Of a stretch of 64,000 bases of DNA, positions 24,867 through 34,296 are shown one piece after another. The stretch's first letter is position 1. The number at the start of each line of letters is the position of its first letter. A program made the translations under genes and the position numbers. This DNA is from Chloroflexota bacterium (GTDB lineage: Bacteria > Chloroflexota > Anaerolineae > Aggregatilineales > Phototrophicaceae). Below the pieces are notes generated by a model, which made no database searches, was not told the DNA's origin, and saw nothing but the letters and a program-made list of their open reading frames with translations. The stretch is taken from positions 124,001 through 188,000 of the forward strand of contig JAPOVL010000043.1 of assembly GCA_026708115.1 (NCBI GenBank), written 5' to 3'.

Positions 24867-27800
24867 TTGTTTTTAGATAGTGTCGACGTGCAAGTTCGCG
24901 TCGAAGACAGAGTCATACCCACCTATGCCCCGGGCGAGCCCGACAAGAACCCGATGTTCCTGGAAAACCGCGTTTACCAGGGCAGCAGCGGCGTCATCTA
25001 TCCCCATCCCATCGTCGAAAGCGTTGCCGACCAAAAGGCTGACAAGACGTATACGGCAATCATCCTGGAGAACGAATATCTAGAGATCATGCTGCTGCCG
25101 GAGCTCGGCGGCCGCGTGCAGATGGCGCGAGACAAAACAAATGACTTTCACTTTGTCTACTACAATCGTGTCATCAAACCGGCGCTGGTCGGTTTGACCG
25201 GACCCTGGATTTCCGGCGGCATCGAGTTCAACTGGCCGCAGCATCATCGCCCCAGCACGTATCAGCCAGTGGACTACCGCATTGACGAGCGCGCCGACGG
25301 CAGCGCGACAGTCTGGTTCAGCGAGATCGAGCGCATGTTCCGCACAAAGGGCATGGTCGGCTTTACCCTCTATCCCGGGCGCGCCTATCTCGAACTCAGC
25401 GTACAACTTTACAACCGCAGTCCCTTTCCACAGACCTTCCTTTGGTGGGCCAATCCCGCAGTACACGCCAACGATGATTATCAGTCTGTATTCCCGCCCG
25501 ATGTCAAAGCCGTGATGGACCACGGGAAGCGCGACAGCAGTGATTTTCCCATCGCCACCGGCAGCTACTACAAATACGACTATTCGCCGGGGACCGATAT
25601 CTCTCGATACAAGAATATCCCGGTGCCGACATCCTATATGGCCTACCACTCCGACTATGATTTTCTCGGCAGCTACGATCACGGACGGCGCGCCGGCATG
25701 ATGCATGTGGCCAACCACCATTTGGCGCCGGGCAAAAAACAATGGACCTGGGGCAACGGCGACTTTGGCAAAGCCTGGGATCGTCAGCTAACCGACGAAG
25801 ACGGGCCCTACGTTGAGTTGATGTGCGGCGCTTTCACCGACAATCAGCCCGATTTCAGTTGGCTGATGCCGGGCGAAGAGAAGCGCTTCACACAGATATT
25901 CATGCCCTACAAGGACATCGGTCCGGCAAAGAACGCTAGCAAGGACGCCGTGATCAGCCTCGACGTTGGCGAAGGCAACGTCACGATCGGCGTGTACCTA
26001 ACTTCGCGCCGTGAAGTTCACGTTATGTTGCGCTCTGGGTCAATGTACCTGTATTCGGAAGAGATGGAACTTTCACCCGAGCAACCGTTGATTGAAACGA
26101 TCCCCCTGCCAGCCGATACGAATCCACGCCAACTAGATCTGTGTGTTTGGGAAGATCATCATGTATTGGTCGACTATGAGCCCGGGCGAGACAAAGAGTT
26201 GCCTGCGTCGAATCCGGCGACTGAGGCGCTGCCGCCAGAGGAAATCGCCTCCAACGACGAGCTTTATCTCAATGGACTTCACCTGGAGCAATACCGTCAC
26301 GCCACTTTCGCGCCCGAGCCCTACTATCAGGAAGCGCTTCAGCGAGATCCGCTGGACAGTCGCTGCAATAACGCCATGGGACGGCTGCTCTTGCGACGCG
26401 GGAAATTCGCCGAGGCGGAGGCCTATTTCCAAGCGGCGACCGCCAGTGAGACCCGGCGGAATCCCAACCCCTACGTTGGCGAAGCCTTCTACAACTTAGG
26501 GCTGGCGCTCAAGTTCCAGGGTAAGTCGCAGAAGGCAACTGACGCTTTCTACAAGGCGACCTGGAATGCCGCGTGGTCCAGCGCAGCCAGTTTCGAGCTG
26601 GCGCGCCTGCACTGGAAAGCGAGGAAATTCGGCGACGCGCTGGAACTACTGGAGCGGGCGCTGGCAGCCAACTGGCACAATCACAAAGCGCGCCATCTCA
26701 AGATCGCCTTCTTGCGCAACCTGGGCCGGCGCGACGAGGCCAAAAAAGAATGTGAATATAGCCTAAGACTCGACCGCATCAATTACGGCGCTGCCTTCGA
26801 GCGCCATTATCTCCACAGTGACATGGGATTTCGCGAATTGATGCGCGACAATGCGCAGACCTACATGGAAGTCGCTCTCGATTATGCTCACGCCGGGCTA
26901 TGGTCCGAGGCCTCCACGGTGCTGAAAGAGGCGCCGGCCGTTGACCCCATGGTCTTGTATTACCTCGGCTGGTGTGACCAGCAATATGAGGGAGGCGAAC
27001 GGGTTAAGCCGTGGGCTGTGCGGACGTTTCAGAAGGCGGCCGCCATGCCGCCCGACTACTGTTTCCCCAACCGCACCGAATGCATTTCGGCGCTGGAAAC
27101 CGCTATGCGGTTGAATCGTGAGGACGCGCGCGCACCCTTTTATTTAGGAAATTTCTGGTACGCCCATCGCCAGTATGAAGACGCCATTGACTGCTGGGAA
27201 AGGTCACTGTCCCTGGACGCTGACAACCCGACCGCCCACCGCAACCTGGGGCTGGCCCTGATGAACAAGCGCGGCGATAGCCATCGCGCGCTGCAGCACT
27301 ACCAGCGCGCCTTCGCCCTGGACGAATCGGACGCCCGCGTCCTGTTCGAGTTGGATCAACTCTATGCCAAGATCGGTAAGTCGCCCTCAGAACGGCTGGC
27401 ATTCCTGCAACAACATCAAGCATGCGTCGATCGGCGCGACGACCTGACCATCGAAATGGCGACCCTGCTCAATCTGTTGGGGCGTCCGGCTGAGGCGCTG
27501 AACATCATCGTGAACCGCGTCTTCCATCCTTGGGAAGGCGGCGAAGGCAAGGTCACCGGCCAGTACGTGACCAGCCTCATTCAGATGGCACGTGAACACA
27601 TTCGACATGACGAATACGACCGCGCCATCGTCTGCCTGACGCGCGCACGCAGCTACCCGCATAATCTGGGCGAGGGCAAGCTGCTGACCGTGCCGGAGAA
27701 CGACGTCTTCTATTACCTGGGACTGGCATACGAACTGCGCGGCGATGGGCTGACCGCCCGGCAGTATTACGAAGCCGCCTCCAAGGGGTCATTTGAACCG

Positions 27801-28184
27801 GCCTCGCCGCGATATTACAACGACCAGCCGCCCGAGAGCATCTTCTACCAAGGCTTGGCGCGGGACAAGCTCGGCGAGCATGATCTGGCGCGATCGATTT
27901 TTGAGCGTCTGATCGACTATGGCAAAGCGCATCTGCATGACGAGGTCACGATGGACTACTTCGCCGTCTCGCTGCCGAACTTCCTAGTCTTCGAGGACGA
28001 TCTCACAGAGCGCAACTGCATCCACTGCCTGTATCTGATCGCTTTGGGGCATTTGGGTTTGGGCCATTATGAGAAGGCAGCACTGAATTTCGACGACATC
28101 CTTGTGCGCGATCCCAATCACCTGGGCGCGACACTGTATTGTCAGGTCGACGCGGCAGCTTTTGCCGCAAAAGTGGGCAAGTGA
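24867..28184 (+). CDS. DUF5107 and TPR-repeat protein
   Basis: 1105-residue cytoplasmic protein. Residues 1-390 form a DUF5107 domain, a galactose-mutarotase-like beta-sandwich expected to bind carbohydrate (LENEYLEIMLLPELGGRV, GPWISGGIEFNWPQHHRP, FLWWANPAVHAND). Residues about 460-1090 are a long series of tetratricopeptide repeats (for example NAMGRLLLRRGKFAEAEAYF, AFYNLGLALKFQGKSQKA). TTG 24867 is preferred as start because GGAG lies 7 nt upstream; another TTG at 24849 would add six residues. Divergent from AraC and 70 nt upstream of an SBP gene, so part of a sugar operon. Biochemical function of the family is unknown; glycan processing or sensing is plausible. Confidence 0.82.
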   Translation: MFLDSVDVQVRVEDRVIPTYAPGEPDKNPMFLENRVYQGSSGVIYPHPIVESVADQKADKTYTAIILENEYLEIMLLPELGGRVQMARDKTNDFHFVYYNRVIKPALVGLTGPWISGGIEFNWPQHHRPSTYQPVDYRIDERADGSATVWFSEIERMFRTKGMVGFTLYPGRAYLELSVQLYNRSPFPQTFLWWANPAVHANDDYQSVFPPDVKAVMDHGKRDSSDFPIATGSYYKYDYSPGTDISRYKNIPVPTSYMAYHSDYDFLGSYDHGRRAGMMHVANHHLAPGKKQWTWGNGDFGKAWDRQLTDEDGPYVELMCGAFTDNQPDFSWLMPGEEKRFTQIFMPYKDIGPAKNASKDAVISLDVGEGNVTIGVYLTSRREVHVMLRSGSMYLYSEEMELSPEQPLIETIPLPADTNPRQLDLCVWEDHHVLVDYEPGRDKELPASNPATEALPPEEIASNDELYLNGLHLEQYRHATFAPEPYYQEALQRDPLDSRCNNAMGRLLLRRGKFAEAEAYFQAATASETRRNPNPYVGEAFYNLGLALKFQGKSQKATDAFYKATWNAAWSSAASFELARLHWKARKFGDALELLERALAANWHNHKARHLKIAFLRNLGRRDEAKKECEYSLRLDRINYGAAFERHYLHSDMGFRELMRDNAQTYMEVALDYAHAGLWSEASTVLKEAPAVDPMVLYYLGWCDQQYEGGERVKPWAVRTFQKAAAMPPDYCFPNRTECISALETAMRLNREDARAPFYLGNFWYAHRQYEDAIDCWERSLSLDADNPTAHRNLGLALMNKRGDSHRALQHYQRAFALDESDARVLFELDQLYAKIGKSPSERLAFLQQHQACVDRRDDLTIEMATLLNLLGRPAEALNIIVNRVFHPWEGGEGKVTGQYVTSLIQMAREHIRHDEYDRAIVCLTRARSYPHNLGEGKLLTVPENDVFYYLGLAYELRGDGLTARQYYEAASKGSFEPASPRYYNDQPPESIFYQGLARDKLGEHDLARSIFERLIDYGKAHLHDEVTMDYFAVSLPNFLVFEDDLTERNCIHCLYLIALGHLGLGHYEKAALNFDDILVRDPNHLGATLYCQVDAAAFAAKVGK

Positions 28185-28254
28185 AGCGGGAGGGGGTACT
28201 ATTGGAGAAACTAGACTTTTGTCAGACAAGAACCGTTCAATTAGGGAGAGAGAA

Positions 28255-29535
28255 ATGACTAAGCGTTCGTATACTAAGATCCTGATTGTCGCCCTGGCAG
28301 CCCTGCTAATACTGCCGGGCGCGGCATTGGCGCAAGACAGCACGCCGGTCACGCTCATGCACGGCTGGACCGGCGCCGACAATACCGAGATGCTCAACAC
28401 CGTCTTCGACCGCTTCAATATGGACAATGAAGACGGACTCGTCATTGAGCCGACCGCCCTGCAATGGGATGACCTCTTCACTCAGCTGACGCTCACCGCC
28501 GCCGCTGGCAACCCGCCCGATGTGGTGATGTTCCATAATACGGAAGTCACCGAGTTCGTCAGAAAAGGCGTCTTGCTGCCGGTTGACGATCTGATGGCCG
28601 CGGCCGGCGTCGATCTCACCGGTGTGCCGCAGAACATCATCGAACTGAGTAAAATCGATGGCGAATTCTACTGCCTGCCCGGCGACCTGCATCCGATGAA
28701 CTTGTACTACAACGTCGACCTTGTCGAAGCCGCCGGCCTGGATGCGGACAGCCCGCCCACCACCGGCGAGGAGTTCATGGCTTGGGCGGAGGCGATGACG
28801 ATCACCGACGACGACGGCGTGGTGACGCAGTATGGCGTTGACCAGTATACGGGCGGCGCCCTTGGTCGCTGGTTCTTCCATACCTTGCTCTACCAATTTG
28901 GCGGCAGCTGGCTGGGCGAAGATGGCTTGGCGGCTGTCGATAGCGAAGCCGCCCATAGAGCGCTGCAATACATGGTCGAATTGCAGGACAGCGGGGTTTC
29001 GAGCCGGGGTACGGGCTTTGGCGACATCGGCGCTTTTGATGCCGGACGCGCGGGCATGATCATGGTTGGACCCTGGATGGTCAATTCTTACGTCACGCGC
29101 GGCATGAACTTCGGCTCAGCCGTGATGCCGACCTTCGGCGACGTGCCAGCCACCTGGACCAATACCCACTGCCTGGCGCTGACGGTGCAGGACAGCGACG
29201 AAAACTATCTCAATTCCATGAAGGTCATCAGGTGGTTCCTGGAGAATTACGCCGAACCGGGCATCAAAGTCGGCATCGTGCCGGTATTGCCGGTGGCGCT
29301 GGCGGACCCCTACTGGACCGATCATGACTACGCCCAATACTATGCGCCCTTCGTCGAGTCGCTATCCATCGCCGTAATGGAACCGGCCATCGAGAAGTAC
29401 ACATCGGTCTTCTCCTTCGGCGGTCAGTCGCCGCTGCTGCGCAATCTCGAGGCGGCTCAGGCGGGCGACAAGACGGTCGAAGAAGCCTTGGCTGACATGA
29501 AAGCGGGCATCGACGAGTTGCTTCTGGACGAGTAA
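28255..29535 (+). CDS. CUT1 sugar ABC transporter substrate-binding protein
   Basis: 426-residue family 1 binding protein with a signal peptide (residues 1-26, ILIVALAALLILPGAALA, cleavage before QDSTP). Lobe features: MHGWTGADNTEMLNTVFDRF, GNPPDVVMFHNTEVTEFVRKG, FYCLPGDLHPMNLYYNVDLV, GPWMVNSYVTRGMNFG. The start is ATG 28255, after an AGGGAGAGAG box; the frame is open further upstream but lacks features. Lies between the DUF5107-TPR gene and two permease genes, all on the plus strand, presumably under AraC control. Confidence 0.9.
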   Translation: MTKRSYTKILIVALAALLILPGAALAQDSTPVTLMHGWTGADNTEMLNTVFDRFNMDNEDGLVIEPTALQWDDLFTQLTLTAAAGNPPDVVMFHNTEVTEFVRKGVLLPVDDLMAAAGVDLTGVPQNIIELSKIDGEFYCLPGDLHPMNLYYNVDLVEAAGLDADSPPTTGEEFMAWAEAMTITDDDGVVTQYGVDQYTGGALGRWFFHTLLYQFGGSWLGEDGLAAVDSEAAHRALQYMVELQDSGVSSRGTGFGDIGAFDAGRAGMIMVGPWMVNSYVTRGMNFGSAVMPTFGDVPATWTNTHCLALTVQDSDENYLNSMKVIRWFLENYAEPGIKVGIVPVLPVALADPYWTDHDYAQYYAPFVESLSIAVMEPAIEKYTSVFSFGGQSPLLRNLEAAQAGDKTVEEALADMKAGIDELLLDE

Positions 29536-29549
29536 AGCTGTATCGCTAT

Positions 29550-29630
29550 GCGGGCGACATGATATGTCGCCCCTACATCAAACTTTCTCTCAAGGCGAGA
29601 CATGTAGGGGCGACCAACCTGGTCGCTCGC
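29550..29630. repeat. REPIN-like inverted pair between SBP and permease
   Basis: Left hairpin GGGCGACA-TGATA-TGTCGCCC with tail CTACA, and right hairpin GTAGGGGCGACC...GGTCGCTCG, with the CCCCTAC/GTAGGGG heads facing each other about 25 nt apart. Same family as the repeats flanking the REP-associated transposase gene at 35662. Confidence 0.65.
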
Positions 29631-29647
29631 TAAACACTTAGCTTTTG

Positions 29648-29698
29648 CGCGGGCGATTTGATAAGCGGCGTAGACACTCGCTGTCAGTCGCCCCTACA
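29648..29698. repeat. REP copy carrying a GCGTAGACACW insert
   Basis: A third REP copy: GCGGGCGA on the left and TCGCCCCTACA on the right, but the apex is enlarged by AGCG-GCGTAGACACT-CGCT (micro-element core at 29668-29678 with a perfect 4-bp AGCG/CGCT stem). Confidence 0.5.
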
Positions 29699-29724
29699 AA
29701 ACCTCTTAACGGTGAAACTTTTTT

Positions 29725-30633
29725 ATGAGCAGCCCAGCGCCAAAAAAAGCTAAACGCGCCACATCATCGTGGATTAGCGTCAAGAATGACTTGATCGCCT
29801 ACGCTTTCATGGCGCCTTATCTATTTCTCTTTATCGTCTTTCTGCTCCTTCCGGCCTTCGTCGGCGTCTACGCCAGCTTCACCAAATGGGGCATCATCGG
29901 CGATCCCAAATGGCGCGGCTTAAAGAATTATACCAAGCTGCTCAATAGCGAATTGTTCATTGAGTCCCTGCAAAACACGCTTTATTTTGTCGTCCTGGCC
30001 GCGATTCCCCTTATCGTGCTGGGCTTTCTGCTGGCGCTGCTGGTGAATCAGAAGCTGCGCGGACGAAATATCGCCCGCGCCATCGTCTTCCTGCCCCATG
30101 TCGTCAGCGTGGCGGCCGTAGGCATCATCTTTAAGTGGATCCTGGAGCGCAGCTCGGGACTGCTGAATTATTATCTGGGTCTATTGGGCGTCAATCCGCC
30201 CATCAACTGGCTGGGCGACCCGGACTCGGCCATGCCGGCCATCGCCATCACCACCATCTGGTGGACGGTCAACGGCAATATGATCATTTACCTGGCCGGC
30301 TTGCAGGATATCCCGGAGGACTTGTACGAGGCCGCCAGGATCGACGGCGCGGGCCGCTGGCAAGAGGTACGCTATGTCACCATTCCGATGCTGCTGCCGG
30401 TAAACGCCTTCGTCATCCCGCTGACGGTCATCGCTTGCTGGCGCGTCTTCGGCCAGGTCTTTGTCATGACCCGCGGCGGACCGCAGGGAAGCACCTTCAC
30501 CATCGCCCAATACATTTATGAAACCGCCTTCGTGAAGTTTGACATGGGCGTGGCGTCGGCGGCTGGCGTCATCCTGATGCTGATTACGCTGAGCTTTACC
30601 GTTGTGCAACTGCGCGCGATGAAGGTTATTTGA
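29725..30633 (+). CDS. CUT1 sugar ABC transporter permease (MalF-like)
   Basis: 302-residue inner-membrane permease, first helix AYAFMAPYLFLFIVFLLLPA, EAA loop LYEAARIDGAGRWQEV then VTIPMLLPV. It follows the SBP gene after 189 nt filled with REP repeats, and its own ribosome site is weak (GGTGA well upstream of ATG 29725). Partner MalG-like gene begins 1 nt after its stop. No ATPase gene is present. Confidence 0.9.
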   Translation: MSSPAPKKAKRATSSWISVKNDLIAYAFMAPYLFLFIVFLLLPAFVGVYASFTKWGIIGDPKWRGLKNYTKLLNSELFIESLQNTLYFVVLAAIPLIVLGFLLALLVNQKLRGRNIARAIVFLPHVVSVAAVGIIFKWILERSSGLLNYYLGLLGVNPPINWLGDPDSAMPAIAITTIWWTVNGNMIIYLAGLQDIPEDLYEAARIDGAGRWQEVRYVTIPMLLPVNAFVIPLTVIACWRVFGQVFVMTRGGPQGSTFTIAQYIYETAFVKFDMGVASAAGVILMLITLSFTVVQLRAMKVI

Positions 30634-30634
30634 C

Positions 30635-31498
30635 ATGAGCGAATCCTGGCGCAAAGACAGCGTCTACCAAGACGGCTCGCTCAACTATGGGCGCTTGGCG
30701 CTCTATGCCATCATGATTTTCGTCGCCATCATCTGGGGGGCGCCCTTCATCTGGATGTTCGTCACCTCAATCAAGCCGGATAACGAGGTCTTCAGCTATC
30801 CACCCACCTGGTGGCCGGACGAGCCGACGCTTGAATTTTATACCCGGCTCTTCGAGTCCTTCCCCATGATGCAGTGGTTCCGCAACAGCCTCATCGTAGC
30901 GACCATTACCACCGTGCTGACCCTGGCCACTAATATCCTGGCAGCTTATCCGCTGGCGCGCATGCGCTTCCGCGGCCGCAAGATTGTCTTGCTCATTATT
31001 CTGTCAACCTTCCTGCTGCCCGGCGAGATACTGCTGGTGCCGCTCTTCCTGGGCATGATCAAATTCAAGCTGGCCAATACCTATTTCAGCATTGCCGTGC
31101 CGGCGGCGGCCAATGCCTTTGGCGTCTTCTTGATGACCCAATTCTTCCTGACCATCCCGGTCGAACTGGAGGAAGCCGGCCGACTGGACGGCTGCAGCCG
31201 CCTGGGCTTGCTCTTGCGCATCTTCATCCCGCTCAGCAAGCCGGTCATCGCCACCGTCGCCATCTTCACCTTCGTCCGCAGTTGGAACGACTTCTTCTGG
31301 CCCCTCATCATCAGTAACACCGACGCGACCCGCACCGTGCCAGTGGGCTTGGCGGTCTTCGTCGGACGCGGGCTATCGATGCGCTTCGGCGTCATCATGG
31401 CCTCCGCGGCCGCGGCTACGATTCCGGCTGTGATCTTTTTCCTGCTGCTGCAGCGCTACTTCGTCCGCGGCATCTCTACGACGGGCCTGCAAGGCTAA
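30635..31498 (+). CDS. CUT1 sugar ABC transporter permease (MalG-like)
   Basis: 287-residue inner-membrane permease; helix 1 is IMIFVAIIWGAPFIWMFVTS, EAA loop LEEAGRLDGCSRLGLLL then IFIPLSKPVI, and the C-terminus RYFVRGISTTGLQG is standard for MalG-type proteins. Starts 1 nt after the preceding permease gene with GAAGG upstream; co-translation is likely. Followed 19 nt later by a DUF4380-type gene. Confidence 0.9.
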   Translation: MSESWRKDSVYQDGSLNYGRLALYAIMIFVAIIWGAPFIWMFVTSIKPDNEVFSYPPTWWPDEPTLEFYTRLFESFPMMQWFRNSLIVATITTVLTLATNILAAYPLARMRFRGRKIVLLIILSTFLLPGEILLVPLFLGMIKFKLANTYFSIAVPAAANAFGVFLMTQFFLTIPVELEEAGRLDGCSRLGLLLRIFIPLSKPVIATVAIFTFVRSWNDFFWPLIISNTDATRTVPVGLAVFVGRGLSMRFGVIMASAAAATIPAVIFFLLLQRYFVRGISTTGLQG

Positions 31499-31517
31499 TC
31501 CCGGTCGAGCCGCGCCG

Positions 31518-32783
31518 ATGGCAAAGTCTCCAACTGTCGAGGAAATCTCGTTGCATGGCTGGGACGGCGTCCGTTTGAACAACGGCATCATTGACGCCGT
31601 CTGCGTGCCGGAGATCGGCGGACGCCTGATGCAGTTCAGCCTGGGTCCGCATCATTATCTCTTCATGAATCCCGAGTTGCTGGGAAAGCGCTTCACCTTC
31701 GAAGAGCACGCCGGCGACGGCACCATCATCAACTGGAAGAACTACGGCGGCGCCAAGACCTGGCCCGCGCCCCAAGGCTGGGATGGCGAAGGGCAGTGGC
31801 CCGGCCCGCCCGATCCCGTGCTCGATTCCGGACGCTACGAATACGAAACGAATCTAGACGATGGGCGCGCCTCGGTCCTGATGACGAGCCCGCCTGATGA
31901 GCGCTCCGGTCTGCGCATTCGGCGCTTGATCAGCCTCGCACCGGAGAGCTCGCGCTTGATGCTTGATCTGTCATTCGAGAACATTTCTGAATCGACGATC
32001 CGCTGGTCAATTTGGGACGTGGCGCAGATGCTGTGCAGCACGCAAGACGGCAAGCTGAACGACGATTGCTGGCTCTACATCCCCACCGATCCCGCACGCG
32101 AACGTCCCTACGAGATCATGTTCGGCGATGACAATCCCCAATATCAACTGGATGCCGAAAGCGGACTGCTTGCGGTGCAATACCAAGGCATCGTCGGCAA
32201 AATCGGCCTGCACAGCCCGGCCGGCTGGATCGCCTTCGCCGACCGAAGGGCAGGTTTCGTGCTTTGCATGCAATTCCCATACGATCCTGATGCACAGTAC
32301 CCCGACAAGGGCGCAACAGTGGAATGCTGGACCGAGTCGCCCGGCGCGCCCTCGCCCATACCGATTCGCTCGCCCGGCTACATTCTGGAAGCCGAAGTCC
32401 TCAGCCCACTGCACACGCTGCAGCCTGGGAGGGTCGCAAGCCATCGCGTGACCTGGTCGGCGGCCTATTGTCCGGCGCCAATCGTGGACGTGACGGATTT
32501 GGGCTGCGCGCATCAGCCGCTGACGGTCGATTTCAGCGATGGCTGGGCGCGCATCCAGGGTGTGTTCGGCTGCTTTCTGGCTGGCCGCGCGGAAGTCGAA
32601 TGCCTTGATGAAGCCGGCGAAATCCGCAGCCAAATGGATCTGGGACCGGTCTCACCTTTAAGCGTGCTGCGCGTTGATGCGGTCGCCAAAGTCGAAGAAG
32701 GAACTGCCTTGATACGAATAAATCTCCTGGACGCCGACGGTGCTTACACCGGCACACTTGCCAGCCGTGTTGTGATGAATTGA
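31518..32783 (+). CDS. DUF4380-type, galactose-mutarotase-like protein
   Basis: 421 residues, no signal peptide. The N-terminal half has the aldose-1-epimerase-like beta-sandwich signature (IDAVCVPEIGGRLMQFSLGP, YLFMNPELLGKRF, NWKNYGGAKTWPAPQGWDG), matching the DUF4380 group. The following segments FENISESTIRWSIWDVAQM and TVECWTESPGAP fit the same fold. It is the fifth gene of the AraC-linked cluster (TPR, SBP, two permeases, this). It probably binds or isomerises a sugar in the cytoplasm; catalytic residues cannot be named with confidence. Function unknown. Confidence 0.75.
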   Translation: MAKSPTVEEISLHGWDGVRLNNGIIDAVCVPEIGGRLMQFSLGPHHYLFMNPELLGKRFTFEEHAGDGTIINWKNYGGAKTWPAPQGWDGEGQWPGPPDPVLDSGRYEYETNLDDGRASVLMTSPPDERSGLRIRRLISLAPESSRLMLDLSFENISESTIRWSIWDVAQMLCSTQDGKLNDDCWLYIPTDPARERPYEIMFGDDNPQYQLDAESGLLAVQYQGIVGKIGLHSPAGWIAFADRRAGFVLCMQFPYDPDAQYPDKGATVECWTESPGAPSPIPIRSPGYILEAEVLSPLHTLQPGRVASHRVTWSAAYCPAPIVDVTDLGCAHQPLTVDFSDGWARIQGVFGCFLAGRAEVECLDEAGEIRSQMDLGPVSPLSVLRVDAVAKVEEGTALIRINLLDADGAYTGTLASRVVMN

Positions 32784-32788
32784 AGCGC

Positions 32789-32886
32789 AGGGGCGACCCA
32801 CCGGGTCGCCCGTACACACAGGTAAGCATTATATGGTCCCTCTACAAATCACAGATTTCGTACTGGCGAGCCGTCGGCTCGCCCAC
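32789..32886. repeat. two REP hairpins
   Basis: GGGCGACCC-ACC-GGGTCGCCC at about 32791-32811 and GGCGAGCC-GT-CGGCTCGCC at about 32865-32882, both of the REP family. Located between the DUF4380-type and glycosidase genes. Confidence 0.6.
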
Positions 32887-32919
32887 AAGTTTTTGAATCT
32901 CAAGTAGCGTGCGATAAAC

Positions 32920-32939
32920 GGGTCGCGCAGACACCGACC
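32920..32939 (+). repeat. GCGTAGACACW micro-element, variant copy
   Basis: GGTC, then GCGCAGACACC, then GACC: a 4-bp stem around an 11-nt core with two differences from the consensus. Flanked further out by CGTGC and GCACG. Confidence 0.45.
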
Positions 32940-32978
32940 GCCTAGCACGTGTACAACACAAATAGACGGAGACGAAAT

Positions 32979-33977
32979 ATGACCGAACAATGGACGCCCG
33001 AAAAAGCCAACGACTGGTACGCCTCGATTGATCCCATCCGTGGCTGCAATTACCTGCCACGCACAGCCGTTAACTCGACCGAAATGTGGCAGGCCGAGAG
33101 CTTCGACCCCGATACCATCGCCGAGGAACTGGCCTGGGCGGCCGCGGCCGGCTTCAATGCTGTGCGCGTCTTTCATCAGTACCTGGTTTGGCGAGCGGAC
33201 TCGGCGGGCTTGAAACGTCGCATTGATCAGTTTCTGGATATCGCAAACGCCAACGGCATCAAAGCCATGTTCATCCTCTTTGATGATTGCGCCTTCGCCG
33301 GCAAGGAACCCTACCTGGGCGCACAGGATGATCCAGTTCCTTTCACGCACAACAGCGGCTGGACGCCCAGCCCGGGCTTGAAGCGAGTCGGCGACCGCTC
33401 CGTCTGGCCCGAGCTTAAGGACTATGTCACCGACATTGTTGGGTCCTTTGCCAATGACGAGCGCGTGCAGATCTGGGATCTCTACAACGAACCCGGCAAT
33501 AGCGAACTGGGTGAGACAAGCCTGCCCTTGGTGGAAGCGGCTTTCGCCTGGGCGCGCGAAGCCGGCGCGCGGCAGCCGCTTACCACGTCGATCTTCCGCG
33601 GGCATGAGGGCTACGAGATGGAGCAACGCATATTGCAATTATCGGATGTCACGTCCTTCCATCACTACGGCGCAACCGGCGTCGAAGCGGTCATTCAACG
33701 CTGCCAAGCCTATGGCCGTCCCGTGCTCTGCACCGAGTGGCTGCGGCGCGTGGTCGGGCAGACGGTCGAGTTGATCTTGCCCATCTTCGCCAGCGAGCGC
33801 ATCGGCTGGTACAACTGGGGACTGGTAGCCGGGCGCACACAGACCTATCTCGACTGGCGGCGCGAACTGAATATGCCCGACAGCAAGACCTGGCAGCACG
33901 ATATCTTCCACGCTGACGGCAGTCCCTATGACCCAGCTGAGATTGAGTTGATCCGCGCCTTCGCCTTTACGGAGTAG
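32979..33977 (+). CDS. clan GH-A glycoside hydrolase (GH5-like)
   Basis: 332-residue TIM-barrel glycosidase without signal peptide, so acting on imported oligosaccharides. The acid/base is Glu171 in WDLYNEPGN and the nucleophile Glu253 in PVLCTEWLRR, the two-glutamate arrangement of clan GH-A. GFNAVRVFHQYLVW and TSFHHYG are other family landmarks. ATG 32979 follows ACGGAGAC. It closes the AraC-associated cluster, consistent with transport and cytoplasmic hydrolysis of a plant- or biofilm-derived oligosaccharide. The precise GH family cannot be fixed by eye; GH5 is most likely. Confidence 0.78.
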   Translation: MTEQWTPEKANDWYASIDPIRGCNYLPRTAVNSTEMWQAESFDPDTIAEELAWAAAAGFNAVRVFHQYLVWRADSAGLKRRIDQFLDIANANGIKAMFILFDDCAFAGKEPYLGAQDDPVPFTHNSGWTPSPGLKRVGDRSVWPELKDYVTDIVGSFANDERVQIWDLYNEPGNSELGETSLPLVEAAFAWAREAGARQPLTTSIFRGHEGYEMEQRILQLSDVTSFHHYGATGVEAVIQRCQAYGRPVLCTEWLRRVVGQTVELILPIFASERIGWYNWGLVAGRTQTYLDWRRELNMPDSKTWQHDIFHADGSPYDPAEIELIRAFAFTE

Positions 33978-34296
33978 CACTTTAGCCCCCGACGCCAATC
34001 GATAAACACAAGAATGCAATTGCCCTCTTGAATCCATGTTTGCTCCAGACACATGTTCCCGGCGCTGGTTGCGCTTTCTTGGAAATCGAGCAGGTAGATC
34101 ATCAGCGAGAGCGAACGCGAACGCCAGCCGCCGATAACCTTGGCAACAGCAATTTTGCGCCGCAATGTCTTAACCGATATAATGCAATGTAGGTTGGACG
34201 CGTAATGATGCCACAATGGGCGGCAGCCATGCAGAGCATCTTAGGCTTCCATACGCAATTGCGATTGCCAAATTCATTTTGAGAAGGAGACACCTA
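33978..34296. other. intergenic region, promoter of the fourth transporter
   Basis: 319 nt with no convincing gene. Its right part holds a good promoter (34155-34183). The left part is unremarkable unique sequence. Confidence 0.6.
34155..34183 (+). promoter_or_regulatory. candidate sigma-70-type promoter
   Basis: Perfect -10 TATAAT at 34178-34183 with TTGCGC at 34155-34160, 17-bp spacer. The leader to ATG 34297 would be about 105 nt. Confidence 0.55.

Noticed and set aside
33926..34293. Small minus-strand frames in the spacer before the fourth transporter
   Set aside because: They overlap the GH gene end and the promoter; composition and lack of ribosome sites argue against coding.
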